This document shows, piece by piece, positions 16,249 through 24,583 of a stretch of 64,000 nt of DNA. The stretch comes from Acidocella aromatica. GTDB taxonomy: Bacteria > Pseudomonadota > Alphaproteobacteria > Acetobacterales > Acetobacteraceae. Each line of letters starts with the position of its first letter. Position 1 is the first letter of the stretch. The DNA is taken from assembly GCF_014201825.1 (NCBI RefSeq), contig NZ_JACHFJ010000001.1, positions 248,001 through 312,000 on the forward strand, written 5' to 3'. Under the pieces are notes generated by a model, which saw only the letters and a program-made list of their open reading frames with translations, made no database searches and was not told the DNA's origin. A program made the translations under genes and the position numbers.

Positions 16249-17520
16249 ATGTCGCCCATGAACGCGGAACCCGATACCAACACGCAGATCATGCACCAGA
16301 TGGGCGCCAAGGCCAAAGCCGCCGCCGCCCTGCTCGCCCGCCTGCCTGCCGGCACGCGCGACCACGCGCTGCGCCAAGCCGCCGCCACACTGCGCCGCGA
16401 CGCGCCGCTGATCATCGCCGCCAACGCGCGGGACATGGAGACCTTCAAGGGCAGCGCCGCCTTTGGCGACCGCCTGATGCTGAACGAGGCCCGCGTGGAG
16501 GCCATGGCGCGGGGACTCGAGGAAGTCGCCGCCCTGCCCGACCCGCTGGCCCGCTCCCTCGGCGAGTGGACCCGGCCCAACGGTCTCGTCATCTCCCGCG
16601 TGCCCCAGCCGCTGGGCGTGCTGGGCATGATCTATGAGAGCCGCCCCAACGTGGGCGCGGACGCCGCCGCCATCGCCATCAAATCCGGCAACGCCATCAT
16701 CCTGCGCGGCGGGTCGGAGAGCTACCATTCCGGCAAGGCGATCAACGCCGCGCTGACCGAGGGCCTGCGCGCCGCCGGTCTGCCCGAGCACGCCGTGCAG
16801 GTGGCCCCCAGCACGGACCGCCGCTTTGTCACCGCCATGCTCCAGGCCTCGGGGCTGCTGGATCTCATCATCCCCCGCGGCGGCAAGACACTGGTGGAGC
16901 TGGTGCAGAAGGAAGCCCGCGTGCCGGTGCTGGCCCATGCCGAGGGGCTGAACCACACCTACATTCACCGCTCGGCCGACTTCACCATGGCGCGCAACGT
17001 GCTGGCCAACGCCAAGATGCGCCGCACCGGCGTCTGCGGCGCCACCGAAACCCTGCTGATCGACGCCGCCGTGGCCCCGGCTTTGCTACCGCTGCTGGTG
17101 GCGGACCTCTCCGCCCTGGGCTGCGCCTTCAAGGCCGATGCGGCGGCGCGGGCCATATGCCCCGAACTGCCCGCCGCCGTGGCCAAGGATTTCGAGACCG
17201 AGTGGCTCGACGCGGTGCTGAACGTGAAGATCGTCGCCGGGGTGGACGAAGCCCTGGCGCACATCGCCCAGCACGGCAGCGAGCATACCGACGCCATCAT
17301 CACCCAGGACGCGGCGGCGGCGGAATACTTCCTCGCCAGCATCTCCTCGGCCGTGGGCATGTGGAACGCCTCCACCCAGTTCTGCGACGGCGGGGAGTTC
17401 GGCTTCGGCGCGGAGATCGGCATCGCCACCGGGCGCATCCACGCCCGCGGGCCGATCGGGCCGGACCAACTCACCACCTTCCGCTACATCGTGCGCGGCA
17501 CGGGTCAGGTACGTCCCTGA
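16249..17520 (+). CDS. proA: Glutamate-5-semialdehyde dehydrogenase
   Basis: This enzyme makes the second step of proline synthesis, reducing gamma-glutamyl phosphate with NADPH. The 423-residue protein has the aldehyde-dehydrogenase fold with MIYESRPNVGADAAA, the catalytic cysteine in RRTGVCGATE (Cys263) and HTDAIITQD near the C-terminus. Start options are the ATG at 16249 and another at 16258; AGGACAGGG upstream favours 16249. proB is not here. Its stop codon overlaps the presumed CTG start of nadD (CTGA), making it the first gene of a four-gene unit. Confidence 0.95.
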   Translation: MSPMNAEPDTNTQIMHQMGAKAKAAAALLARLPAGTRDHALRQAAATLRRDAPLIIAANARDMETFKGSAAFGDRLMLNEARVEAMARGLEEVAALPDPLARSLGEWTRPNGLVISRVPQPLGVLGMIYESRPNVGADAAAIAIKSGNAIILRGGSESYHSGKAINAALTEGLRAAGLPEHAVQVAPSTDRRFVTAMLQASGLLDLIIPRGGKTLVELVQKEARVPVLAHAEGLNHTYIHRSADFTMARNVLANAKMRRTGVCGATETLLIDAAVAPALLPLLVADLSALGCAFKADAAARAICPELPAAVAKDFETEWLDAVLNVKIVAGVDEALAHIAQHGSEHTDAIITQDAAAAEYFLASISSAVGMWNASTQFCDGGEFGFGAEIGIATGRIHARGPIGPDQLTTFRYIVRGTGQVRP

Positions 17521-18125
17521 ACATCCCGCGTTTCGGCCACCATCGCCGGATTCGCATCGGTCTTCTGGGCGGCTCCTTCAACCCGGCGCATGAGGGGCAT
17601 CTGCACGTCGCGCGGGAGGCGCTGCGCCATGCCGGGCTTGACCAGCTCTGGCTGATGGTCTCCCCCGGCAACCCGCTGAAGCCCAGCATCGGCATGGCCC
17701 CGCTGCCCGAGCGGCTGGCCACGGCGCGGCGCTTCGCGGATGGGCGGCGGATCATCGCCACGGATATCGAAGCGCGCATCGGCACACGCTACACCGTGGA
17801 CACGATGCGCGAGCTGAAGCGCCGCTTCCCCGCCGCCCGATTCGTCTGGCTGATGGGGGCGGACAACCTGATCCAGCTGCCGCGCTGGGGAAGCTGGCGG
17901 CGGATCATACGCGCCATGCCCATGCTGGTGCTACCCCGCCCCGGGGCCACGCGCCGGGCGCTGGCCTCGCAGGCTGCAAAAGCATATGGAAAATATCGCC
18001 TTCCGGCGCGGGCTGGGCTATGCCTTCCGGCGGCGGAGTCACCCGCCTGGATTCTTCTGCCGGTGAAGGAGAATCCGGTCTCTGCCACGGAATTACGCCG
18101 GAAAGCCAAAGGAGCGTCGCCATAA
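17517..18125 (+). CDS. nadD: Nicotinate-nucleotide adenylyltransferase, apparent CTG start
   Basis: NadD joins nicotinate mononucleotide and ATP to make deamido-NAD. The 202-residue protein shows the nucleotidyl-transferase signature GLLGGSFNPAHEGHLH about 16 residues from the start, LMVSPGNPLK, FVWLMGADN and the C-terminal SATELRRK. No ATG, GTG or TTG is in frame between the proA stop and the first motif. The CTG at 17517 overlaps the proA stop as CTGA, with AGGT six bases upstream, and is the best start; an ATT at 17550 is the alternative. An in-frame GTG about 160 bases upstream, inside proA, is unlikely. Confidence 0.88.
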   Translation: MNIPRFGHHRRIRIGLLGGSFNPAHEGHLHVAREALRHAGLDQLWLMVSPGNPLKPSIGMAPLPERLATARRFADGRRIIATDIEARIGTRYTVDTMRELKRRFPAARFVWLMGADNLIQLPRWGSWRRIIRAMPMLVLPRPGATRRALASQAAKAYGKYRLPARAGLCLPAAESPAWILLPVKENPVSATELRRKAKGASP

Positions 18126-18658
18126 CCCGTCCGCCGACCCGCACCCCCCCCGCCCGTGGCGCTGCCCCCGCCACGCCCCGCAAACGCGCGCCCAAAAAAG
18201 CCGCCGCTGCCGCCCCGGCCGAGGCTCTGCCCGCCATGCCCGGCACGCCGCGCAAAAAGGCGGCCATCGCCGGACCCAAGGGCAAGAAATCCGCGCCCAA
18301 GCCGCCGGTGGAGATGCTCGACCGCCTGCAGGGCCTGATCGTCGCCGCACTGGAGGATGACAAGGCCGAAGACATCGTGGTGCTGGACCTCGAGGGCCGC
18401 GCCAGCTTTGCCGACCGCATGATCATCGCCACCGGCCTCGCCGACCGGCAGATCTCGGCCATGGCCACTCATCTACACGAGAAACTGCACGAGGCCGGGT
18501 TCAAGAAACCCCTGACCGAAGGCGCCAGCGGCACCGACTGGGTGCTGATCGACGCTGGCGACATCATCGTGCATCTGTTCAAGCCTGAAGCCCGCGCGCT
18601 CTACCGGCTGGAGAAGATGTGGTCCGCCGAGTTGGATGAGGCCGACGCCGAAGAGTGA
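18122..18658 (+). CDS. rsfS: Ribosomal silencing factor RsfS with long basic N-terminal extension, apparent ATA start
   Basis: RsfS binds uL14 and blocks subunit joining in starvation. The conserved domain is residues 66-170 (DDKAEDIVVLDLEG, MIIATGLADRQISAMA, then TDWVLIDAGDIIVHLF). It is preceded by about 65 Pro/Ala/Lys-rich residues. AAAGGAG (18108-18114) followed by seven bases points to ATA at 18122, which overlaps the nadD stop as ATAA. A G-to-A change in an ancestral ATGA would leave the nadD stop intact but turn ATG into ATA. If ATA is not used, the next in-frame ATG is at 18236 and would still give a full domain (140 residues). Confidence 0.85.
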   Translation: MTRPPTRTPPARGAAPATPRKRAPKKAAAAAPAEALPAMPGTPRKKAAIAGPKGKKSAPKPPVEMLDRLQGLIVAALEDDKAEDIVVLDLEGRASFADRMIIATGLADRQISAMATHLHEKLHEAGFKKPLTEGASGTDWVLIDAGDIIVHLFKPEARALYRLEKMWSAELDEADAEE

Positions 18659-19110
18659 GGCTACTGGCTGTCGGCAAGGGGGGCAGTGGCCCAGAACGTG
18701 AGTTGTTCGAACGCTATGCCAAGCGTATCAAGCCTACTCTTTCGCTCGTCGAATTCCCCGACGGCGTGGGCAGCCCCGCCGAGATCAAGCGCCGCGAAGC
18801 GGACGCGATTCTCGCCGCGCTGAAACCAGATGAATTCGTCATCGCCCTGGACTTGGACGGCGCCACGCCGGACAGCCCGGGGCTGGCGCGTCTGCTGGCC
18901 GGATGGCTGGAGCGGAGCAAGAAACTCGCCTTCGTCATCGGCGGGGCGGAAGGGCTGGATGCCGCCATACTGGCGCGCGCCGGGGCGAAACTCTCGCTCG
19001 GCAAACTCACCTGGCCGCATATGCTGGTCCGCCCGATGCTGGCCGAACAGATCTACCGCGCCCAGATGATACTGGCCGGGCACCCGTACCACCGGGCGGG
19101 CAGGCCCTAA
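18655..19110 (+). CDS. rlmH: 23S rRNA (pseudouridine-1915-N3)-methyltransferase
   Basis: RlmH methylates pseudouridine 1915 in helix 69 of 23S rRNA on the 70S ribosome. The 151-residue SPOUT-family protein has LDLDG in mid-sequence, the knot segment FVIGGAEGL and the C-terminal LAEQIYRAQMILAGHPYHR. It starts at GTG, overlapping the rsfS stop as GTGA. It normally follows rsfS, so context supports it. It ends the unit proA-nadD-rsfS-rlmH. Confidence 0.94.
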   Translation: MRLLAVGKGGSGPERELFERYAKRIKPTLSLVEFPDGVGSPAEIKRREADAILAALKPDEFVIALDLDGATPDSPGLARLLAGWLERSKKLAFVIGGAEGLDAAILARAGAKLSLGKLTWPHMLVRPMLAEQIYRAQMILAGHPYHRAGRP

Positions 19111-19235
19111 AAGCAGGACGGCGATTGTCGCCTCAAAATGGACATCATGACCCGCCAAGGAAAAACGCGCGCCGCATATTGTATTTTCAGCCGCCGGCTT
19201 TCCAAATCCTGTTGTCCAACTGCCTGGAAACGATC

Positions 19236-19967
19236 ATGACCACTGTCAAATACCGGCTGTACCAGCCGCGCCTTGCCCCCCGCCGCACCAAGGTCCAAGT
19301 ACCGGGCTGGGGTGGCACGAAGGAGCCAAGGCAGGATGGCTCGCATGAGCAAGCCTGGCACTGCCTGCCTTTCGTCGAGGGCGCGCAATACGGCATCGAG
19401 ATTTTTTATCCCTATGACAACGAAGTGCGTGTCTCCCGCCGCGACGGCAAATTCGTCTTCGACGGCGATTTCGGCCCCAACCCGAACACGGGCGTGAGCT
19501 GGCCGCCCTTCCGGGCCTTCGGCGAGGGCTTTTACACCCTCCAGCTCCTGCTCGACCTGAAAGTGCCGGAAAGCATGGCCGTCCGCACCGAACCGCATCC
19601 GCGCTTTTATTTAAGTGCCACGGATGACGTGCCGCTAGCCGTTCCGGCGCTGCTGCGCACGTCTTGGTGGCCGATGATCAATTTTGTCGTGTTTAAGGCC
19701 CCGCCTGAAGGTGGCATGCATATATTCCGCCCCGGCGAGCCGTTCATGCAGTTTTGCATCGTGCCGGCCGAACCCGATTTTGTGCTGGAACCGATGGGCG
19801 AAGAAGAGGCTGCCGAGCGCGAGCTGCAATCCAGGCGCATTCACGCCAGCCGCGAGACTCTGGGCCGGGACACAAGGTGGGTCTCATCGACCAAGACCGT
19901 GTTTGACGGCACCTACCGCCGCATTCTTGGCGCCGCCCGGGCCAGGGACCGGGCGGCCGACGACTAA
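19236..19967 (+). CDS. Conserved-looking protein of unknown function (243 residues)
   Basis: I do not recognise the family with confidence. The protein starts at the ATG at 19236 (GGAAA just upstream) with MTTVKYRLYQPRLAPRR. It is rich in aromatic residues and proline, with motifs EIFYPYDNEVRVSRRDGKF, WPPFRAFGEGFYTLQLLL and SWWPMINFVVFKAPPEGG; the spacing suggests a compact beta-rich fold. There is no signal peptide or membrane segment. The C-terminus is charged and basic. It may belong to a DUF family such as DUF6065, which would need a profile search. Its stop lies three bases from the stop of the poly-histidine gene. Confidence 0.6.
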   Translation: MTTVKYRLYQPRLAPRRTKVQVPGWGGTKEPRQDGSHEQAWHCLPFVEGAQYGIEIFYPYDNEVRVSRRDGKFVFDGDFGPNPNTGVSWPPFRAFGEGFYTLQLLLDLKVPESMAVRTEPHPRFYLSATDDVPLAVPALLRTSWWPMINFVVFKAPPEGGMHIFRPGEPFMQFCIVPAEPDFVLEPMGEEEAAERELQSRRIHASRETLGRDTRWVSSTKTVFDGTYRRILGAARARDRAADD

Positions 19968-19970
19968 GCT

Positions 19971-20393
19971 TCAGTTAATCTCCACGCCAATACCCGGCAG
20001 CATGATCACCGCCCCGCTGTGGTGGTGGTGGTGGTGATGGTGATGGTGATGGTGGTACCAGTAGGGAGGCGGTGGGGGTGGAGCATAATAGTCGTGGTGA
20101 TGGTGATGATGGTGGTGGTGGTGGTGGTGGTGGTGGTGATCGTAGCCATCGCCCTCTGGGTACCATTGCACTTCTTCCACCGGCACCTTGCTGGCCTGTT
20201 CCGTCAATTCCGCATTATGGGCTTTCAATGCCGCCACTGCGTTGGGAATGGGGCGGAGCAGATCGGAATAGGACGTCACCGCCAAAGGCGCCGGCGGCAT
20301 TACGGCGGCATGGCTCGCGGCCTGCGCGTTGCCGGCCCCCAGGGCGGCGACCCCGGCCAATGCGCCGAGCAACCCGGCTGTTTTCCGTTCCAT
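19971..20393 (-). CDS. Exported poly-histidine protein
   Basis: The 140-residue protein begins with a clear signal peptide (LLGALAGVAALGAGNAQA, cleavage near residue 25). Then comes a short region (about 26-80) with a possible helix around AVAALKAHNAELTEQASK. The C-terminal third has a run of 15 histidines, DYYAPPPPPPYWY, a second run of 12 histidines and a hydrophobic end (SGAVIMLPGIGVEIN). GGAGGAG lies upstream of the ATG. It is probably periplasmic and metal-binding (nickel, zinc, copper or cobalt), but no metal transporter is next to it. Low-complexity DNA makes the run length uncertain and probably variable. Confidence 0.75.
   Translation of the reverse strand: MERKTAGLLGALAGVAALGAGNAQAASHAAVMPPAPLAVTSYSDLLRPIPNAVAALKAHNAELTEQASKVPVEEVQWYPEGDGYDHHHHHHHHHHHHHHHDYYAPPPPPPYWYHHHHHHHHHHHHSGAVIMLPGIGVEIN
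20018..20138. repeat. Two GTG/ATG triplet tracts coding for poly-histidine
   Basis: The tract at 20018-20053 encodes 12 His and the one at 20094-20138 encodes 15 His (CAC/CAT codons on the minus strand). Triplet tracts of this type are prone to slippage, so copy number may vary, in frame. Confidence 0.8.
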
Positions 20394-20529
20394 CTAACAC
20401 TCCTCCAAGCAATAAGCGGAACCTAGAATGGGGGAGAGCAGCCGACTTTTTTGCGCTTGAAAAAGGGTTGGATTGTGGCGGGCAGCCTAAAAGCCATTAA
20501 GTTATGTTCAGGTGAGAGTAAGGTCGTCC

Positions 20530-21519
20530 CTACTTCCCCATCACCAGCACCGCTGCGCCTTCCAACCGGCCTGCGCGCAGGTCGGCCAGTGCGGTATTGG
20601 CATCTTCCAGCCTGTAGGGCTTCGTCGTCGTCACCACCGGAATTTTCGCCGCCAGCGGCAGGAACTCCTCGGCATCGCGGCGTGTGAGATTCGCCACCGA
20701 GCGGATGCTCCGCTCCTTCCACAAAATCTCATACGGAAATGGCGGGATCTCGCTCATATGGATGCCCCCGCACACCACCACGCCACCCGGCGCCAGCGCC
20801 CGCAACGCCGCCGGCACCAGCGCGCCGACGGGCGCAAAAATCAGCGCCGCGTCTAGCGGTTCGGGCGGCAATTCGTCCGACCCGCCAGCCCAGCCACCGG
20901 TGATGGAACTGGCGAAATCCTGCGCTGTTTTGTCGCCTGGGCGGGTGAAGGCGTACACCTCCCGCCCCTCATAACGCGCCACCTGCGCCGCGATATGCGC
21001 CGCCGCGCCAAAGCCATAAATGCCAAGCCGTTTCGCATCGCCCCCGGCGCGCAAAGTGCGGTAGCCGATCAGCCCGGCACAAAGCAGCGGTGCGGCTTCA
21101 GTGTCGGAAAATCGTTCGGGGATGGGAAAGCAGTAGCGCGCATCGGCCACGGCCTGCTCGGCATAGCCGCCGTCGATCTGATAGCCGGTGAAGCGCGCCG
21201 TCTCGCACAGGTTTTCGCGCCCGGCACGGCAATAGGCACATTCCCCGCAGGTCCACCCCAACCAGGGCACGCCCACGCGCTCACCTCGGGTAAAACGCTC
21301 CACGCCAGGCCCCACCGCCAGCACCCGGCCGACAATCTCATGCCCCGGCACCACATGCGGCTTCGGGTTAGGCAACTCACCATCCACGATATGCAAATCC
21401 GTGCGGCACACGCCGCAGGCACAGACCTGCAGCAATATCTGCCCCGGTCCCGGCTCTGGCGCGTCGCATTGGCGCAGTCGCAAAGGCACGCCTGCTTTCT
21501 CGAAGATCATCGCCCGCAT
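20530..21519 (-). CDS. Zinc-dependent alcohol dehydrogenase (AdhA-like)
   Basis: A 329-residue medium-chain, zinc-dependent dehydrogenase. The catalytic zinc ligands are in ACGVCRTDLH (Cys38), PGHEIVG (His60, Glu61) and Cys147. The structural zinc uses Cys91, 94, 97 and 105 (CGECAYC...C). The nucleotide-binding loop is GIYGFGAAAHIAAQ, close to GxGxxG. It should oxidise an alcohol or reduce an aldehyde with NAD(P)(H), in the cytoplasm. The protein is slightly short of the usual 335-345. No partner gene is next to it. Confidence 0.88.
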   Translation of the reverse strand: MRAMIFEKAGVPLRLRQCDAPEPGPGQILLQVCACGVCRTDLHIVDGELPNPKPHVVPGHEIVGRVLAVGPGVERFTRGERVGVPWLGWTCGECAYCRAGRENLCETARFTGYQIDGGYAEQAVADARYCFPIPERFSDTEAAPLLCAGLIGYRTLRAGGDAKRLGIYGFGAAAHIAAQVARYEGREVYAFTRPGDKTAQDFASSITGGWAGGSDELPPEPLDAALIFAPVGALVPAALRALAPGGVVVCGGIHMSEIPPFPYEILWKERSIRSVANLTRRDAEEFLPLAAKIPVVTTTKPYRLEDANTALADLRAGRLEGAAVLVMGK

Positions 21520-21580
21520 GGACGGAGCCTAGACCCGCCTCTGGCCAGGAGCAATCAGCCAAATATCCCTACAAACTCAA

Positions 21581-21609
21581 TTGACATTACAAAAGCTGCT
21601 TCCTAGGCT
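21581..21609 (+). promoter_or_regulatory. Candidate sigma-70 promoter for the TPR protein gene
   Basis: Perfect TTGACA (21581-21586), a 17-base spacer and TAGGCT (21604-21609), about 95 bases before the start codon. The -10 is a partial match. Confidence 0.5.
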
Positions 21610-21704
21610 GCCATCATTCCCAAGCCAAGGAGCCACGCCTTGCCCGCGCTCACCTGCCCCGAAGAGACCACCCAAGCCTTACCGACCTTCGGGAGAGAGC
21701 AAAA

Positions 21705-22982
21705 ATGAGCCAATCCGTGCGTGACGCCGCCTTCGCCCAAGCCGTGGACGAATATCTCGGCTGGTACGGCGACCCGATGGCCAGCCTGAACAAGGCGTTG
21801 GACGCCGATCCAGGCTTCCTGCTCGGCTACACCACCTTCGCCGCATTGCATTCCATCGGCGGCACACCGGGCGATGCCGAGCCTATCCAGACCGCGCTGA
21901 AATCCGCCGAGGCGCTCTCCACCAGCGCCACCATTAAAGAAAAACTGCATTTGCGCGCCGCGCAGGATTGGGCCAGGAGCGCCATCACCGAGGCCGCCAC
22001 CTCCTGGGAACTGGCCCTGGCCGAGGACCCGCACGATCTGCTGGCGCTGCATCTGGCGCATGACACGCATTTCTACCTGGGCGATGCACGCAAGTTGCGT
22101 GACGTGCCGCTCTCCGTACTGCCCGCCCAGGCCTCCGGCTCCAAGGCGCGCGGCTATGTGCTGGGCATGGCGGCCTTCGGGCTGGAGGAAAGCGGCGATT
22201 ACGAAGCGGCCGAGCGCGCCGGGCGCGAGGCGGTGGAGATCAACCCCGCCGACACCTGGGCCATCCACGCCGTGGCGCATGTGCTGGAAATGCAGGGCCG
22301 CGCCGATGAGGGCATCGCCTGGCTGCGCGGGCTGGAGCCACATTGGGCCCCGGCTGGCGGGCTGGCAGTGCATCAATGGTGGCATCTCAGCCTGTATCTG
22401 CTGGAGGCCGGGCACTTCGACGAAGTGCTGGAGATCTACGACGCCCATATCCGCACCCAGGAAACCAGCCAAATCCTCGATCTTGTGGACGCTGCCGCCC
22501 TGCTCTGGCGCCTCGAGCTGCTGGGCGTGAACGTGGGCGAGCGCTGGCAGGCGCTGGCCCCCATCTGGGGCAGGCACGCCCAGGAGCATGTGCTCGCCTT
22601 CAACGACGTGCATATCGCCTTCACCCTGGACAGTGCGGGCGACAAGGCCGGGTTGGAAGAGCTGGAAGCCTCTCTGGCCCGCTATGCCCAAACCGGCACC
22701 GAGAATGCCAAATTCACCCGCGAGACCGGCCTACCACTGATCCACGCCCTGCACGCCTTCCGCCGTGGCGATTTTGCGCGGACGGTGGAGCTGCTCGCCC
22801 CCATCCGCGGGCATCTCAAGCAGATCGGCGGCTCCAACGCCCAGCGGGATTTGTTCACCCAGACCCTGGTCATCGCCGCCTTCCGCGCCGGGCAGCCAGA
22901 GCTGGCGCATCAGGTCATCGCCGAGCGCAAAGCGATCAAGGCGGGCAGCCCGCGCGCCTTCGCGCCATATCTGGCCAGCTAA
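21705..22982 (+). CDS. Tetratricopeptide-repeat protein, TTC38 family
   Basis: The 425-residue protein is an all-helical repeat protein. Signatures of the TTC38-like group are seen: TWAIHAVAHVLEMQGRADEG (residues about 180-200) and, earlier, LHLAHDTHFYLGD. The first helical repeats include DPMASLNKALDADPGFLLGY. It has no signal peptide. In the bacterial relatives it is annotated only by its repeats, and its function is not known. The ATG at 21705 has GGGAGAGAG upstream. It does not clearly share a transcript with gpmI, because a hairpin lies between them. Confidence 0.8.
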   Translation: MSQSVRDAAFAQAVDEYLGWYGDPMASLNKALDADPGFLLGYTTFAALHSIGGTPGDAEPIQTALKSAEALSTSATIKEKLHLRAAQDWARSAITEAATSWELALAEDPHDLLALHLAHDTHFYLGDARKLRDVPLSVLPAQASGSKARGYVLGMAAFGLEESGDYEAAERAGREAVEINPADTWAIHAVAHVLEMQGRADEGIAWLRGLEPHWAPAGGLAVHQWWHLSLYLLEAGHFDEVLEIYDAHIRTQETSQILDLVDAAALLWRLELLGVNVGERWQALAPIWGRHAQEHVLAFNDVHIAFTLDSAGDKAGLEELEASLARYAQTGTENAKFTRETGLPLIHALHAFRRGDFARTVELLAPIRGHLKQIGGSNAQRDLFTQTLVIAAFRAGQPELAHQVIAERKAIKAGSPRAFAPYLAS

Positions 22983-23015
22983 ACGCGCAACGCGGGACAC
23001 TCCCCCTTGGGATTC

Positions 23016-23047
23016 GCGCGGGTTTTGCCCTAATAAAGCCCGCGCGT
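23016..23047 (+). promoter_or_regulatory. Hairpin between the TPR gene and gpmI
   Basis: CGCGCGGG (23016-23023) pairs with CCCGCGCG (23040-23047) across a 16-base loop. No T-run follows, so it is not a classical terminator; it could still slow transcription or protect an mRNA end. The gpmI ribosome site is just downstream. Confidence 0.3.
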
Positions 23048-23068
23048 ACCGCTTAATTGGGAGTTGAG

Positions 23069-24583
23069 ATGCCTAAAAAACCCGTCATGCTCGTGATCCT
23101 CGATGGCTTCGGCTGGAATGAAAGCCGCGAGGACAATGCGGTCGCCCAAGCGCATAAGCCGAATTTCGACCGTCTCTGGGCAAATTCGCCGCACGCCTTC
23201 CTCAACACCTCGGGCCGGGTGGTGGGCCTGCCGCAGGGGCAGATGGGCAATTCCGAGGTCGGGCATCTGAATATCGGCGCGGGCCGCGTGGTCACGCAGG
23301 AGCTGCCGCACATCGACATCGCCATCGAGGACGGCTCGCTCGCCGCCAACCCCGTGCTGGCTGATTTCATCGCCGCGCTGAAAAAATCCGGCGGCACGGC
23401 GCATCTGCTGGGCCCGGTCTCGCCGGGCGGGGTGCATTCGCACCAGGACCATATCGTCGCCCTGGCCAAGATCCTGCACGCGGCGGGCATCAAGGTCGTC
23501 GTCCATATCTGGACCGACGGGCGTGACACCGCCCCCGAATCCGCCGCCGAATACGTGAGATCCTTCACCGCCGCCCTGGGCGACGCCGCCAAGATCGGCA
23601 CCCTGGTCGGCCGCTATTACGCCATGGACCGCGACAAGCGCTGGGAGCGCGTGCAGCTGGCCTATGACCTCCTGGTGGACGCCAAGGGCGCGTCCTTCGC
23701 CGATGCCGAGACGGCAATCCTGGAGAGCTACAACACCGAGGTAACGGACGAGTTCATCAAGCCCGTGGTGATCGGCGACTACGCCGGGGTGAAGGATGGC
23801 GACGCCGTGCTCTGCGCCAATTTCCGCGCCGACCGCGTGCGCGAGATCCTCACCGCTTTGCTCGACCCGTCCTTCACCGGCTTCACCGCGCGTCAGCCTA
23901 AATTGGTGGCCGCCACCGGCATGACCGCCTATTCCGACGCCCTGGCCCCCTTCATGACCACGCTCTTCCCGCCTGAACGGCTGGAGAAGCTGCTGGGTGA
24001 GGTCGTCGCCTCCCACGGCATGACGCAGATCCGCATGGCGGAGACGGAGAAATATCCGCACGTCACCTATTTCTTCAACGGTGGCATCGAGCAGCCCTAC
24101 CCCGGCGAGGACCGCGTCCTCGTCGCCTCGCCCAAGGTCGCCACCTATGATTTGCAGCCTGAGATGTCCTCGGCCGAGCTGACCGAAAAGGCCGTCGAGG
24201 CGATCAACTCCGGCAAGTACGACCTGCTGGTGCTGAACTTCGCCAACCCGGACATGGTGGGCCATACCGGCGTGCTCTCCGCCGCTATCAAGGCGGTGGA
24301 AGCGGTGGATAAGGGCCTCGGCGCCATTGCCGATGCCATAGCCGCCCATGGAGGTTCGCTGCTCGTCACCGCCGACCACGGCAATTGCGAGATGATGCGC
24401 GACCCCGAGACCGGCGGCCCGCACACCGCGCACACCACCAACCCGGTGCCGGTGTTCCTGGCAGGCGCACCGTCTGGCGCGAAGCTGCATGACGGCGTGT
24501 TGGCCGATCTGGCCCCAACTCTGCTCAAGCTGATGGGCCTGGAGCAGCCGGTGGAAATGACCGGGCAACCACTCTTCTCTTGA
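23069..24583 (+). CDS. gpmI: 2,3-bisphosphoglycerate-independent phosphoglycerate mutase
   Basis: GpmI interconverts 3- and 2-phosphoglycerate in glycolysis and gluconeogenesis with two manganese ions. The 504-residue protein has the alkaline-phosphatase-like fold: VILDGFGWN, the phospho-serine in GNSEVGHLNIGAG (Ser62), HIWTDGRDT and, near the end, the metal site TADHGNCE with GPHTAHTTNPVP. The ATG at 23069 has GGGAG upstream. Its stop overlaps the EnvC-like start as TTGA, a gpmI-envC-ctpA arrangement often seen in alphaproteobacteria. Confidence 0.96.
   Translation: MPKKPVMLVILDGFGWNESREDNAVAQAHKPNFDRLWANSPHAFLNTSGRVVGLPQGQMGNSEVGHLNIGAGRVVTQELPHIDIAIEDGSLAANPVLADFIAALKKSGGTAHLLGPVSPGGVHSHQDHIVALAKILHAAGIKVVVHIWTDGRDTAPESAAEYVRSFTAALGDAAKIGTLVGRYYAMDRDKRWERVQLAYDLLVDAKGASFADAETAILESYNTEVTDEFIKPVVIGDYAGVKDGDAVLCANFRADRVREILTALLDPSFTGFTARQPKLVAATGMTAYSDALAPFMTTLFPPERLEKLLGEVVASHGMTQIRMAETEKYPHVTYFFNGGIEQPYPGEDRVLVASPKVATYDLQPEMSSAELTEKAVEAINSGKYDLLVLNFANPDMVGHTGVLSAAIKAVEAVDKGLGAIADAIAAHGGSLLVTADHGNCEMMRDPETGGPHTAHTTNPVPVFLAGAPSGAKLHDGVLADLAPTLLKLMGLEQPVEMTGQPLFS

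Noticed and set aside
20019-20426. Plus-strand frame MVVVVVMVMVMVV
   Set aside because: Reverse reading of the poly-histidine codon tracts.
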